Of a DNA stretch of 64,000 nucleotides, positions 1 through 9,035 are shown one piece after another. The position numbers were made by a program, and so were the translations under genes. Position 1 is the first letter of the stretch, and the number at the start of each line of letters is the position of its first letter. This stretch comes from Lachnospiraceae bacterium UBA7054 (GTDB lineage: Bacteria > Bacillota > Clostridia > Lachnospirales > Lachnospiraceae): NCBI GenBank assembly GCA_002492725.1, contig DLAF01000050.1, positions 66,672 through 130,671 on the forward strand, in the 5' to 3' direction. Below the pieces are notes generated by a model, which worked only from the letters and a program-made list of their open reading frames with translations, did not search any database and was not told the origin of the DNA.

Positions 1-1407
1 AAACTTTTGCAGATTAATGATCGAACCGTCCGAATGATCGATCAGAATCGTCTGCACTGTCAACTTATGACCATTTTCGTCCTCTTCCACTAGTAAGTTT
101 TCTTCAGATCCCTCCAGATAAAGCACCCTTTCACCCGCCTCGGTCTTCGTATACACCACTTTTCCGAAAGATGTCTCTGTCTCCCCGCTTTCTTCCCCGC
201 CAAATTCTTTGATTACTCTGTTTTTATTATCGAGCAAAAGCAAATAATCTACCCCCTGCCCCATAATTTCCCCCAAGGTAGGAAACGCATATTCAGGCGC
301 CAGATTTTGCACCAGATTAACATACTGTTCATAATCCCATATTTTCGATTCTCCGTCCACATAAAGACATAGGCTGAAGCTTTTATCTGCCATCATAATC
401 AGAGAATTTTGCAGGGACTCCAGCCCCTGTAGTCGTTCTACTTTATACCTCTGATAACCCGCATAGTCCTCATCCCAGTCAACAATACCATCCTGTCTGC
501 GATTCACTATTCCACACTCTTCCGATAGATATTTCCCGATATAAGAAGTTATTTTATGTCCACCCGATATGTTCAGATGCGAATTTGCATCCAAACAGTC
601 TGTCTTGAAATCAACCACATTCAGCTTTAAAAAATTAAGATAATCTACGCCGTACTCCTGTGCAAACTGTCCTACATATGCCGCAACTTTCTGCTCGCTT
701 TCATTTGCCGGAAACGGCAAATACGTAAGCACTACCTTAATATCTCTCCTTCTGCATTCCTCCATAATCTTTCGCAGATATTCCACCCCCACACTGTCAA
801 CCGGCTCTGGTTCCACATCTCGCAAAATAAACGGAGCCGGCTCGCACAAGGCGACTTGAAATTGCGCTCCCCTCATATTATCATATCTGCTATCAAAATC
901 TTTCCATGTCAATTCATCCCACCGATTATGATAGATGGAAAAATTCCACAAATATTCAATCCGCCTGTCCATGTCATCATACAAATCACAAACTGCCCTT
1001 ATTTTAGTTTTGGTCAAGGGGAGACCATCCATGGACATATGCATAAATTCTCCATCGTTCGCAACGGCATCCGCCTCTATCGCATAGCAATCCACCAAAA
1101 CCACCTTCGGATTCGCATAATCAAGTGCATTTATTAACATCCAATAGCTCACCGGCATAAGCTGTCCTAAACCAGCGATGTTATAAGAAGTGATACCATA
1201 ATCATGCCAAAGTTCCAAAGGTAACACTTCCGTAGCCATATGGCTGGTTCCCAAAAACAACACGTCACATTCATCTGCCACTCTAAAAAAATCACCATTT
1301 CTATTATGAGCACCCTTGTTCTCCAGGCAAAACATCACGCTCCGGAAAAGCATTGCCGCAAACACGATCATGGCAATCGCCCAGAGTGCCATCTTAGCCT
1401 TTTTCAT
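1..1407 (-). CDS. SGNH/AlgX-DltD-like protein, partner of MBOAT (3' end outside window)
   Basis: The reading frame is open from an ATG at 1407 to the window edge (469 codons, no stop), so the C-terminus is missing. An AAGGGGGC-like ribosome site lies about 12 bases upstream. A single N-terminal membrane anchor (about residues 7-27) is followed by an extracytoplasmic domain. The block-I-like motif GTSH has its candidate nucleophile at Ser55, and DANSHLN supplies Asp273 and His277, which fits a Ser-Asp-His SGNH triad as in AlgX/AlgJ/DltD relatives. The gene lies 63 bases downstream of an MBOAT gene on the same strand. In known families such pairs pass acyl groups to exported polysaccharides or teichoic acids, and that role is inferred here. 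The acyl donor and acceptor are unknown. Confidence 0.75.
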   Translation of the reverse strand, partial: MKKAKMALWAIAMIVFAAMLFRSVMFCLENKGAHNRNGDFFRVADECDVLFLGTSHMATEVLPLELWHDYGITSYNIAGLGQLMPVSYWMLINALDYANPKVVLVDCYAIEADAVANDGEFMHMSMDGLPLTKTKIRAVCDLYDDMDRRIEYLWNFSIYHNRWDELTWKDFDSRYDNMRGAQFQVALCEPAPFILRDVEPEPVDSVGVEYLRKIMEECRRRDIKVVLTYLPFPANESEQKVAAYVGQFAQEYGVDYLNFLKLNVVDFKTDCLDANSHLNISGGHKITSYIGKYLSEECGIVNRRQDGIVDWDEDYAGYQRYKVERLQGLESLQNSLIMMADKSFSLCLYVDGESKIWDYEQYVNLVQNLAPEYAFPTLGEIMGQGVDYLLLLDNKNRVIKEFGGEESGETETSFGKVVYTKTEAGERVLYLEGSEENLLVEEDENGHKLTVQTILIDHSDGSIINLQKF

Positions 1408-1470
1408 TTCCGCTCTCAGCCCCCTTTTTTATTTTCTCATTTTTAATCGATAAACTCAGCAATACTTCCA

Positions 1471-2967
1471 TTAAAATTGAAAATAAATAAAATTTGCAGC
1501 ATCATATCCCACACCCCACATGCCGAATACCAAAATGCAAAGCAGTGCCGTAGTCACCACTAAACACTGTGCCCAATAATCCTGTTTCGCCACAATCTCC
1601 CGTAGCTTGATACCCTTGTATTTACAAATATCCGCCACAAGCAGTAGCAGTATCCCCCAAATGATCAACATAAAATTTTTTTGATTCAACCCACAGTTAT
1701 AAAGAGAGCCGTCAAACCATACCCAATAATTCTTTGCCGTAACCATCCTCTTAATGATCCGCAAAGCCGAAAATACAGAATCTGCGCGAAAAAACACCCA
1801 TGCAAGATCTATCAATAGAAAGGTGGCTGCCATCTGAAGGCATTTATGGCTCAAACTATCCTCTTTGATGTCCAATAAATTGATCAGCTTTTTCCTGATA
1901 GGCATTAATATAGAACCGCCAATCTGCCAAAAGCCGTTTAAGAGTCCCCAAATCACATAGGACCAGTCGGCTCCGTGCCAAAGTCCGCTCACACCAAACG
2001 TAATCAACAAATTGGCATATTTTTTGATTTTTCCTTTGCGGTTTCCACCCAGAGGTATATAGAGATAATCCCGAAACCAGCTGGATAGCGAAATATGCCA
2101 TCTGCGCCAGAACTCCGAAACGCCAGTCGCCAAATAGGGCGCGTCAAAATTCTCCATCAACTGAATCCCCAATATCTTGGCCGCTCCCATAGCAATGACG
2201 GAATACCCTAAAAAGTCACAGTATATCTGCACCGCAAACAAAAGCGTTGCCACAATCAGATAAACACCTGTATAGGTTTCAAAATCCCCGTAGACCGTAT
2301 CCACAAATACGGCGATGCGGTCTGCCAATACCATTTTTAAAAAATACCCCCAGAGCATCAAAAGAAACCCATCCCTAAAGCTGTTAAAATTCAGCTTTGC
2401 CGGCTTGTCCAACTGCCGCAAAAGATTTTTTGACCGTTCAATCGGCCCTGCCACCAATTGAGGAAAAAAGGAGACAAAGAGCGCATAATGAAAAAAATTT
2501 CTCTCAGCATAAATATCGCCCCTGTATACATCCACCGTATACCCCAGCGCCTGAAACGTATAAAACGAAATGCCGACCGGAAGAAGCAAGTCAAAGGCAG
2601 GCACATTAAGCGTGATATGCAGATAGCCAAAAAACTGATTCAAGCTGTCGATTCCGAAATTCAAATATTTAAAGATTAACAGAATGAAAAGATTTAAAAT
2701 AAAACTTGCTGCAACGCAAAGTTTTTTCCGCCGTGTTCGTATCTTTCCCCCTTTTTCCTCCTGAACGCACCGCTCAAGCATAAGCCCTGAAACATATGTC
2801 ACTATTGTAGAAAACAGAAGCAGAAACACGTATTTTGCATTCCAAGACATATAAAAATAATAACTTGCCGCAAGCAGCCAATAGGTTCTGAGTTTTTGCG
2901 GGATCAGATAATACATCCCCACGACAATCGGAAAAAAGATTATAAAATGTAACGAATTGAAAAGCAT
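1471..2967 (-). CDS. MBOAT-family membrane O-acyltransferase (AlgI/DltB type)
   Basis: Polytopic membrane protein of 498 residues with the MBOAT layout. RRWHISLSSWFRDYLYIPLG carries His291 and SGLWHGADW carries the likely catalytic His331. The start at 2967 (MLFNSLHF) is preferred over the upstream ATG at 2982: MLFN is the usual start of the family, and a GGGAGAG ribosome site lies just before it. The usual DFSGYxDxAxG segment reads DFLGYSVIAMG here, so the conserved Asp is Val. Members move acyl groups across the membrane onto exported glycans, with an SGNH protein completing transfer. The SGNH gene directly downstream fits. Substrate not determinable from sequence. Confidence 0.9.
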   Translation of the reverse strand: MLFNSLHFIIFFPIVVGMYYLIPQKLRTYWLLAASYYFYMSWNAKYVFLLLFSTIVTYVSGLMLERCVQEEKGGKIRTRRKKLCVAASFILNLFILLIFKYLNFGIDSLNQFFGYLHITLNVPAFDLLLPVGISFYTFQALGYTVDVYRGDIYAERNFFHYALFVSFFPQLVAGPIERSKNLLRQLDKPAKLNFNSFRDGFLLMLWGYFLKMVLADRIAVFVDTVYGDFETYTGVYLIVATLLFAVQIYCDFLGYSVIAMGAAKILGIQLMENFDAPYLATGVSEFWRRWHISLSSWFRDYLYIPLGGNRKGKIKKYANLLITFGVSGLWHGADWSYVIWGLLNGFWQIGGSILMPIRKKLINLLDIKEDSLSHKCLQMAATFLLIDLAWVFFRADSVFSALRIIKRMVTAKNYWVWFDGSLYNCGLNQKNFMLIIWGILLLLVADICKYKGIKLREIVAKQDYWAQCLVVTTALLCILVFGMWGVGYDAANFIYFQF

Positions 2968-3005
2968 ATGTCTCTCTCCCATTTACCTACGATAAATAAT
3001 ATTGT

Positions 3006-3014
3006 ATTATAACA
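3006..3014 (-). promoter_or_regulatory. Extended -10 promoter element for the MBOAT/SGNH pair
   Basis: On the minus strand the sequence TGTTATAAT is a perfect extended -10 (TGn followed by TATAAT), about 40 bases before the MBOAT start at 2967. No good -35 lies 16-18 bases upstream, as is normal for extended -10 promoters. Confidence 0.55.
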
Positions 3015-3272
3015 CATTTCACCAAAACTTACCACATTCCCCCAAAACTTTCCGCGCCGCACTTTATTAAGCCCTCACGTAAAACGGAGATTATATTAAA
3101 AAAAATCATATAAAAGGTGAAATGCCATGTTATTTAAATAATCGGCCAAAATTTAAAGCAAGCGACTTTCCTGTATACATCCTTCTCCAAACATGGTAAA
3201 CTAAACACGATGGCAATGGGCAGTGCAGGTTTTTGAGCATGCGCTGCAATCGATAACGTAACGAGGTATGGC
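3015..3272. other. Divergent intergenic region, no gene found
   Basis: AT-rich spacer between the minus-strand MBOAT gene and the plus-strand oxidoreductase. It must hold the promoter of the oxidoreductase, but no convincing -35/-10 pair was found. A TGG-TAAACT at 3194-3202 is a weak candidate. No tRNA, terminator or repeat was recognised. Confidence 0.4.
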
Positions 3273-4874
3273 ATGAAAAAAGTATTTGTGATCGGCGCGG
3301 GCCCCGCCGGCCTCACCGCCGCCTATGAACTGCTCAGACAGGATCAAAATAAGGAATACGACGTCACGGTACTGGAAGAATCCGACGCAATGGGCGGTAT
3401 CTCCAAGACTGTCAACTACAAGGGAAACCGCATGGACATGGGCGGCCACCGCTTTTTTTCCAAGGTACCGGAAGTCAATGCGTGGTGGGAGCATATGCTG
3501 CCCACGCAGGGTTCCCCCACCTACGATGATATCGTGCTGCACCGCGAGATGACACTTGTCCCCGGCGGACCCGATCCCGAAAAGGAAGACCACGTCATGC
3601 TGCGCAGGCACCGTGTTTCGCGTATCTATTATAACCGAAAATTTTTCGACTATCCAATCTCCTTAAAACCGGAGACCTTTATCAATATGGGGTTTCTTGC
3701 CACCATGCAGGCTGGTTTCAGCTACCTTGCCTCTATGATTCACAAAAGGCCGGAAAATTCGTTGGAAGATTTTTATGTAAACCGATTTGGTAAAAAACTC
3801 TACTCCATGTTCTTTGAAAATTATACGGAAAACCTCTGGGGCAGACACCCCTCCGAGATCGCTCCCGATTGGGGCGCACAGCGGGCAAAGGGTCTGTCTA
3901 TCGCCACCATTTTAAAAGACGTCTTCTCTAAAATGCTGCCCGGCAGGAAAAACCGCGAGGTGGAAACCTCGTTGATCGAAGAATTCAGCTATCCAAAACT
4001 CGGCCCCGGCCAGCTCTGGGAAGTGACCGCAGAGCACATCAAAGAAATGGGCGGAACTATTCTCTGCCACAGCAGGGCGGTCGGACTCCACAAGAATGAA
4101 AACAACCATCTGACTTCCATCACTTACGAGACACCCGATGGAGAAGTGACCGCAAAAGGTGATATCTTTATCTCCTCCATGCCCGTGAAGGATCTGGTGG
4201 CAGGCATGAACGACGTGCCAAAGGCCGAAGCGGAGATTGCCGCAGGCCTCCCCTACCGCGATTATATGACCGTAGGACTGCTGCTGCCGAAGCTGAACCT
4301 GAAAAACAAAACGAATTTAAAGACCATCAGCAATATCGTACCCGACTGCTGGATCTATGTACATGACAGGACCGTAAAGCTGGGGCGGTTCCAAATCTAC
4401 AACAACTGGTCTCCCTACATGGTGCGCGACTTGGAACACACGGTTTGGATCGGTCTGGAATACTTTGTCTCCGAGGGGGATGAATACTGGACGATGTCGG
4501 ATGAGGCCTTCACCCGCTTTGCGGTAGACGAGATTGTGAGCATGGGACTGATCGACAAGCCTTCCGATGTGATGGATTCCCATGTGGAGCGGGTAAAGAA
4601 AGCCTACCCAGCCTACTTTGACACCTACAAGGATATGGACAAGCTGACCGCATACTTAAAGTCCATCGACAACCTCTACTGCGTGGGCAGAAACGGCCAA
4701 CACCGCTACAACAACATCGACCACTCGATGATGACTTCCTTCGAGACCGTGAAAAACATTTTGGGCGGTATTTCCTCCAAGGACAATATCTGGAATGTCA
4801 ACACGGAAAAAACCTACCACGAGGAAGCGCGGAAGGAAAAGGGCGCACAGGCGGATCAAATCGAGGTTGACTGA
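3273..4874 (+). CDS. FAD-dependent oxidoreductase of the amine oxidase / UDP-galactopyranose mutase-like group
   Basis: A 533-residue soluble protein with an N-terminal dinucleotide-binding motif GAGPAGLTAAYEL (Gly8, Gly10, Gly13) and a C-terminal flavin-family segment around YCVGRNGQHRYNNIDHS. The fold resembles protoporphyrinogen-oxidase-like and UDP-galactopyranose-mutase-like flavoproteins. The precise reaction cannot be assigned. Its position in a surface-glycan locus suggests it acts on a sugar or lipid-linked sugar, which is inference. An ACGAGG ribosome site lies 6 bases before the ATG. It is transcribed alone, divergent from the MBOAT gene and convergent with the ABC permease at 4925. 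Confidence 0.75.
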   Translation: MKKVFVIGAGPAGLTAAYELLRQDQNKEYDVTVLEESDAMGGISKTVNYKGNRMDMGGHRFFSKVPEVNAWWEHMLPTQGSPTYDDIVLHREMTLVPGGPDPEKEDHVMLRRHRVSRIYYNRKFFDYPISLKPETFINMGFLATMQAGFSYLASMIHKRPENSLEDFYVNRFGKKLYSMFFENYTENLWGRHPSEIAPDWGAQRAKGLSIATILKDVFSKMLPGRKNREVETSLIEEFSYPKLGPGQLWEVTAEHIKEMGGTILCHSRAVGLHKNENNHLTSITYETPDGEVTAKGDIFISSMPVKDLVAGMNDVPKAEAEIAAGLPYRDYMTVGLLLPKLNLKNKTNLKTISNIVPDCWIYVHDRTVKLGRFQIYNNWSPYMVRDLEHTVWIGLEYFVSEGDEYWTMSDEAFTRFAVDEIVSMGLIDKPSDVMDSHVERVKKAYPAYFDTYKDMDKLTAYLKSIDNLYCVGRNGQHRYNNIDHSMMTSFETVKNILGGISSKDNIWNVNTEKTYHEEARKEKGAQADQIEVD

Positions 4875-4924
4875 CCTGTACCGGCTAAGCACATTTCTGA
4901 TTCGGGATGGAAAGGCAGGCTGCA

Positions 4925-6064
4925 TCAGGCAGCGCGGCTTAGCACCCGCTGCAATATGGCGCTTGCCAGAACCAAAATCACCGTATAGACGGCCATTTCA
5001 TATAAGTAACTTGTATCATGAATCGATTGCAGATAGTACCAGGGTGGGAGAAGACGTTTTCCCACCCTGAAATTTTGCAGATTCAGAAAAATCGGACACA
5101 GTGCGAGCATCCCTGCCGAAAGCGGCAAAAGGATGACCCCGATCCACCGGGGCGTCCGGCACAAAAGCCGCAGCAGATTGGAAAAGGCCAGCACACAAAA
5201 GGCAAAGACTGCTGCGCACCCCACTTCTTTCAAAGGCTCCGTAAACACCCCGCCCAGCTTACAGCACAAAAGAAGGACTGCCGTCCCGTCCAAAAGAAAG
5301 ATGCCGCCTACAGCGTAGAACGCCAAAAAGCGTCTCGCACCGGACATCCTGCCGTAGACGCCCCGCTCCTCATCCTGCATATAAAAGAGGGCGGCCGCCA
5401 GTCCCAGGATAACGAGCCAGATTGCCAGGATTCCTCTGAGAGGTGCCTGCACATAATCGCCCTCCCGCACTTTTTCCGTGCTTCCATCCGGATAGACCGC
5501 CTGAAACAGGCTTCCCGTCACCGCCACGCTCTCATAAGTACGACGCAGCGTTTCCTCTCCAAGTTTGGTAAACCCCAATTCCTGCGTGGCATAACTCTCA
5601 TAAACGGCATAAGAGAAAGCGGGGTAGATTGCTGCCGAGAGCACTTCTCTGGAAAGAAGAAGCGGTACGCTGTCCTTTTGCTCCACCACCTTCACAAGCG
5701 GCCGCACCCGCCGTTTCTGTGCCAATTCACGAAGATTTTCTTCCGTCTCATCGGAAAAAAGCCAGGCAGCATCCGCCTCTTTCGTCTCCACCATCCGCAC
5801 AGCTTCCTCCCCGCTTTCACAGGAAAAGAAGCGAAAAACACTGTCCCTGCCAAGCAGCCGCTCTCCGATCTGCTGCGCCGTCTGATCGTCCTGCGGCAGA
5901 TAGATGGCAATGGAGGCAATCCCGCTCTCTTCGCTTGCAAGCCTGCCCAAGCCAGCCGCAAACAGGAGCGGCAGAGCGAGCAGGAGCAGAAAACTATATT
6001 TACATAACAGGCGTTTTTGTATCAGCCAGCCTCTCACAAGCATATCACCGATTTTTGTGAGCAT
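4925..6064 (-). CDS. ABC-2 type transporter permease, second subunit
   Basis: Membrane protein of 379 residues. One N-terminal transmembrane helix (about 22-40) is followed by a large extracytoplasmic domain (about 45-210) and a cluster of C-terminal helices ending near the C-terminus, the layout of ABC-2/DUF3533-like permeases. A very strong ribosome site (AAAGGAGG, 6 bases before ATG) decides the start. It lies 18 bases downstream of another permease of the same layout and is the last gene of the ATPase-permease-permease set. The pair probably forms a heterodimeric channel. The exported substrate is unknown, and a surface-polymer or peptide role is guesswork. Confidence 0.8.
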   Translation of the reverse strand: MLTKIGDMLVRGWLIQKRLLCKYSFLLLLALPLLFAAGLGRLASEESGIASIAIYLPQDDQTAQQIGERLLGRDSVFRFFSCESGEEAVRMVETKEADAAWLFSDETEENLRELAQKRRVRPLVKVVEQKDSVPLLLSREVLSAAIYPAFSYAVYESYATQELGFTKLGEETLRRTYESVAVTGSLFQAVYPDGSTEKVREGDYVQAPLRGILAIWLVILGLAAALFYMQDEERGVYGRMSGARRFLAFYAVGGIFLLDGTAVLLLCCKLGGVFTEPLKEVGCAAVFAFCVLAFSNLLRLLCRTPRWIGVILLPLSAGMLALCPIFLNLQNFRVGKRLLPPWYYLQSIHDTSYLYEMAVYTVILVLASAILQRVLSRAA

Positions 6065-6082
6065 CCGTTTCCTCCTTTCTCT

Positions 6083-7321
6083 CTACCCTCTGAGGATCCG
6101 CCTCTGCCTGACAACAACCGCCAACAGAAGGAACACTGCCAGCCAAGCAAAAACCGCCGCCCCCGCGCCGCATGCAGTTCTCTCCAAAAAGCCGCTCTCC
6201 ACAAACCGTGCAGCCGCCCCCGTGGGGAGAAAGCTTCCCACAACCCGCAGCTGCGCAGGGAAGAAAGCCGTCGGGTAAAAATACCCTGACAGATAAGCCA
6301 TCCCTACCCCGCCAAACAACAGCAGCAAAAGGCCGTTCACAATCCCGTCCGCCAACTCGTAAAGAAAGAGCTGGAAGGCCGCAAACATCGCCGCAGAGGC
6401 CAGCAAAAAGGGCAGCAGCGCAAGAAAGGGCGCAGCTCCCCTGCCCTCCCACTCCGGCAGCGAAAACAGTTCCCGCTCCAGTCCCGGCACCAGAAGACAA
6501 AACGGCAGGAAAAAACCCGCAAACAAAAAGGCCAGATAAGCCAGATACTCCCCCGCGATCTGCAAAAACGCCCCCACGCCTGCGGCCCGCAGCATCCCCG
6601 CCAGCGCCGTTTTACGGAAAAGAAAGAAAACACTGCCGAAAAGACCGGAAAGAATCATAAGCAGAAGCAAAATCCTGCAAAAATAGTAGGCCTCCAGACT
6701 AAGCCCGTCCGCATAACCCAAAACCTCCACCTCGCCAAACCCACTGCGGGAAAGCACCAGGTTGATCAACATGAGGTTGAGGCGGTCCGTCTCCGTGCCG
6801 ACCCGCTCTGCGCTCCCCTGTTCGCAGAGCGTGCGCTGCATTGCGTAAATAGCGCTCTGGGATGCCGTCACCAGTGTAGACGCCACATCCGCGATCTCCC
6901 CCATCACCGTGGCGCCAAGCTGTGTCTGCTCAGAAGCGACCGTATATGTGACATGTATGTCATTATCCCCGAAAACAACGGCGTCCAGAAAACCGTCCGG
7001 CACCCGCACCACGGAAGTCAGCTCCCCCCGCGCAAGGGCAGACTCCGCCTCCGCTTCCGTCATCTCGATCAGCTCGATCATCAGGCGCGAATCATCCATG
7101 GTCTGCAAAGCCGCGATCCCAAAGCCCAGATAAGAATCAGAGACGTCCCCCACCAGGCCGATCCGATATCTCTCCTGCCCCTCGCCCGCCCCCTGCATCA
7201 CAAGCAGCGCCGCAGGAATGCCCACACAGACGCAGATCACCAGACTAACGCCCATCTGTAACGGGAGAAGACGCCATACGCGTATCAGTTGTGCCCTGAA
7301 AAACCCCGCCAGCCTTCTCAT
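6083..7321 (-). CDS. ABC-2 type transporter permease, first subunit
   Basis: Membrane protein of 412 residues beginning MRRLAGFFRAQLIRVW. It has an N-terminal helix, a long extracytoplasmic domain (about 45-210) and about six C-terminal helices. The start at 7321 is chosen because its ATG overlaps the stop of the ATPase gene as ATGA, a translational-coupling junction. A longer frame upstream (ATG at 7408) would run 90 bases into the ATPase gene and adds no recognisable sequence. Same family layout as the next permease, so the two likely form a heteromer energised by the ATPase at 7318-7989. Confidence 0.8.
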   Translation of the reverse strand: MRRLAGFFRAQLIRVWRLLPLQMGVSLVICVCVGIPAALLVMQGAGEGQERYRIGLVGDVSDSYLGFGIAALQTMDDSRLMIELIEMTEAEAESALARGELTSVVRVPDGFLDAVVFGDNDIHVTYTVASEQTQLGATVMGEIADVASTLVTASQSAIYAMQRTLCEQGSAERVGTETDRLNLMLINLVLSRSGFGEVEVLGYADGLSLEAYYFCRILLLLMILSGLFGSVFFLFRKTALAGMLRAAGVGAFLQIAGEYLAYLAFLFAGFFLPFCLLVPGLERELFSLPEWEGRGAAPFLALLPFLLASAAMFAAFQLFLYELADGIVNGLLLLLFGGVGMAYLSGYFYPTAFFPAQLRVVGSFLPTGAAARFVESGFLERTACGAGAAVFAWLAVFLLLAVVVRQRRILRG

Positions 7322-7989
7322 AATAAAGCCTCCGCCAGCTTGTGATAATCGCCGTCGTACCCATAAGGATGCAGGCGGCCTTCCTTTAACAGATAACAGA
7401 CATCGCACAGCGGCAGATCCTGCACGTCATGCGTGGCAAGCAGGATGATACCGCCAGCTTCCTTGTAAGCCGTCAAATAACGGAGGATGCTTTCCTTGCA
7501 GACCAGATCCAAAGCCGCCGACGGCTCATCCAGTATCAGGATCCCCGGCCGGGAAGCCACCGCACAGGCAATGGAAAGGCGTTTTCTCATGCCGCCGGAC
7601 AGTCTGCGCACCGGTGTTTTTAAAAAGGCATCGATCCCCAACAGCGCAAGCGATCCTTCCGCAAGTTCCCTGTTTAACGTCCCCTTGTCATGCCACATGC
7701 GCAGATTGTCCCAGGCTGAAAGTTCTTCCATCAGCGGGTCTGTCTGGGGCACATAGCCGAGGAGATCGGGAATCCGTCCCAGATAGCGCAAAAGGTCCGT
7801 CTCCCCGTAAAAAAAGGAGCCGCCGTCCGCTCTGCGCACCCCCGAAAGGATGGAAAACAGCGTTGATTTCCCGCTGCCGTTTCCGCCGAGGATTCCCACA
7901 CATTGTCCGCTTTCCGTCAAAAAAGAGACATCCGCAAGCACCTGTTTTTTCCCGTAGGCCTTACGGATGCCCCGCACTTCCATTGTCAT
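7318..7989 (-). CDS. ABC transporter ATP-binding protein
   Basis: Nucleotide-binding subunit of 223 residues. Walker A is GGNGSGKST (35-43), the ABC signature is LSGGMRKRL and Walker B is ILILDEPSAALD. The start at 7989 (MTMEVRGIRKAYG) is chosen because GGGAGG lies 8 bases before it and the upstream gene stops only 5 bases away. A longer in-frame start at 8037 would sit inside the neighbouring SGNH gene. It overlaps the first permease by four bases (ATGA), giving a standard ATPase-permease-permease exporter. Confidence 0.92.
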   Translation of the reverse strand: MTMEVRGIRKAYGKKQVLADVSFLTESGQCVGILGGNGSGKSTLFSILSGVRRADGGSFFYGETDLLRYLGRIPDLLGYVPQTDPLMEELSAWDNLRMWHDKGTLNRELAEGSLALLGIDAFLKTPVRRLSGGMRKRLSIACAVASRPGILILDEPSAALDLVCKESILRYLTAYKEAGGIILLATHDVQDLPLCDVCYLLKEGRLHPYGYDGDYHKLAEALL

Positions 7990-7994
7990 TTTCA

Positions 7995-8999
7995 CTACCT
8001 CCCGACGAGTGCACGTTTCACCGCCTCCGCAATACACGCCATGCCATCCGCCGTCGGATGCACTCCGTCAGTCGTCATTTCTGCCAAATTGTCTATGGTA
8101 ATACCGCAGTCCTGCAGATCCACCACGACAAGCCCCTTATTTTCCGCAATCTGCACGATCGTCCTGCTGTAATCCGCCGCCGTCAGCCCGTCTGTCGTCA
8201 CAAAATCCACATAGGGCGTTTGCGTCCCATAGTCTCCCACCGGAAGCAGGGTACAGCAGTAAATCTCCGCAGGGGGATAGTTTGCCAGCAATTTGTCAAG
8301 CATGAGGGTATAGGCATCGCTAAACGTCGTAATCTCCCCCTCCTCCACCAGCATTGTGCCGTCATTTGTCCCCATGGAAACCCCGTTTAACAGATCGTTG
8401 GTTCCCAAAAACACGATAATGATCTCCGGGCAGGCCCCTGCTGCTCCCGTAAGCGCACCGATGCGCAGCTCATTGCAGGCACAGAGTGGATCCTCCGTGC
8501 CCGTCGAATCCCCGACAGCGGTAGCGCCTGCACTGGAGCCGTTTTTGTAAAGAGTAAGCCCCAAATCATTCATGACCCGCTGCCACCAGGTACCCTCCAC
8601 CGCCTTCACGTCTCCATATTCCGGATAGAAAACGGCATACCCTTCCGGATTATGACCGCGGAAGGTAGAAATGCTGTCTCCCAAGATGGAAATCGTCTTT
8701 CCGTCAAGCTGCACAGGCTCGGAATCCGCAGACGCCTGTTCCGTTCGCCCTTCATCCGCACCATCGGATGCCGCTTCACTTCCCTGTGCATCCTCCGCAG
8801 CCCCATCGGCCGCCTCTTCGCTTCCCTGTGCATCCTCCGCGGCCCCATCAGCCGCCTCTTCGCTTTCCTCTGCCGTATCCTGACTTTCCAGTCCCATTTG
8901 ACTGCCATCCTGCGCTGCCGCTTCCGCACTGCCCCCGCATCCCATAACCATCAAAGAGACCGCCGCCATGCACACTGCCGCTATCATCTTCTTTTTCAT
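7995..8999 (-). CDS. SGNH/GDSL-hydrolase lipoprotein
   Basis: A 334-residue protein with a lipoprotein signal ending LMVMGC (lipid-modified Cys21), a Glu/Ala/Asp-rich linker (about 23-95) and an SGNH hydrolase domain. Block I is ILGDS (Ser109), block III contains FLGTND and block V is TDGVHP (Asp311, His314). It should sit on the outer face of the membrane and act as an esterase or acyl-transfer enzyme on surface molecules, but the substrate is unknown. A GGGGGACAA ribosome site precedes the ATG. It is directly upstream of, and nearly touching, the ABC exporter genes, suggesting it acts on the exported product. Confidence 0.85.
   Translation of the reverse strand: MKKKMIAAVCMAAVSLMVMGCGGSAEAAAQDGSQMGLESQDTAEESEEAADGAAEDAQGSEEAADGAAEDAQGSEAASDGADEGRTEQASADSEPVQLDGKTISILGDSISTFRGHNPEGYAVFYPEYGDVKAVEGTWWQRVMNDLGLTLYKNGSSAGATAVGDSTGTEDPLCACNELRIGALTGAAGACPEIIIVFLGTNDLLNGVSMGTNDGTMLVEEGEITTFSDAYTLMLDKLLANYPPAEIYCCTLLPVGDYGTQTPYVDFVTTDGLTAADYSRTIVQIAENKGLVVVDLQDCGITIDNLAEMTTDGVHPTADGMACIAEAVKRALVGR
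8779..8862 (-). repeat. Two tandem 42-bp coding repeats in the lipoprotein linker
   Basis: Two head-to-tail copies of a 42-base unit (8779-8820 and 8821-8862) differ at only two positions. They encode the duplicated acidic segment EEAADGAAEDAQGS in the linker between lipid anchor and enzyme domain. Such repeats can change copy number by slippage and alter the reach of the enzyme. Confidence 0.8.
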
Positions 9000-9035
9000 T
9001 TGTCCCCCGCCCTCATGATACTTGCATCCTACATA

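Noticed and set aside
3122..3199. Small frame of 25 codons before the flavin oxidoreductase
   Set aside because: The ribosome-site spacing is too short and the peptide has no recognisable feature. It is more likely chance in AT-rich promoter DNA.
4884..4943. Inverted repeat GCTAAGC / GCTTAGC between the convergent oxidoreductase and permease genes
   Set aside because: The arms are 46 bases apart and there is no T-run, so it is not a credible terminator.
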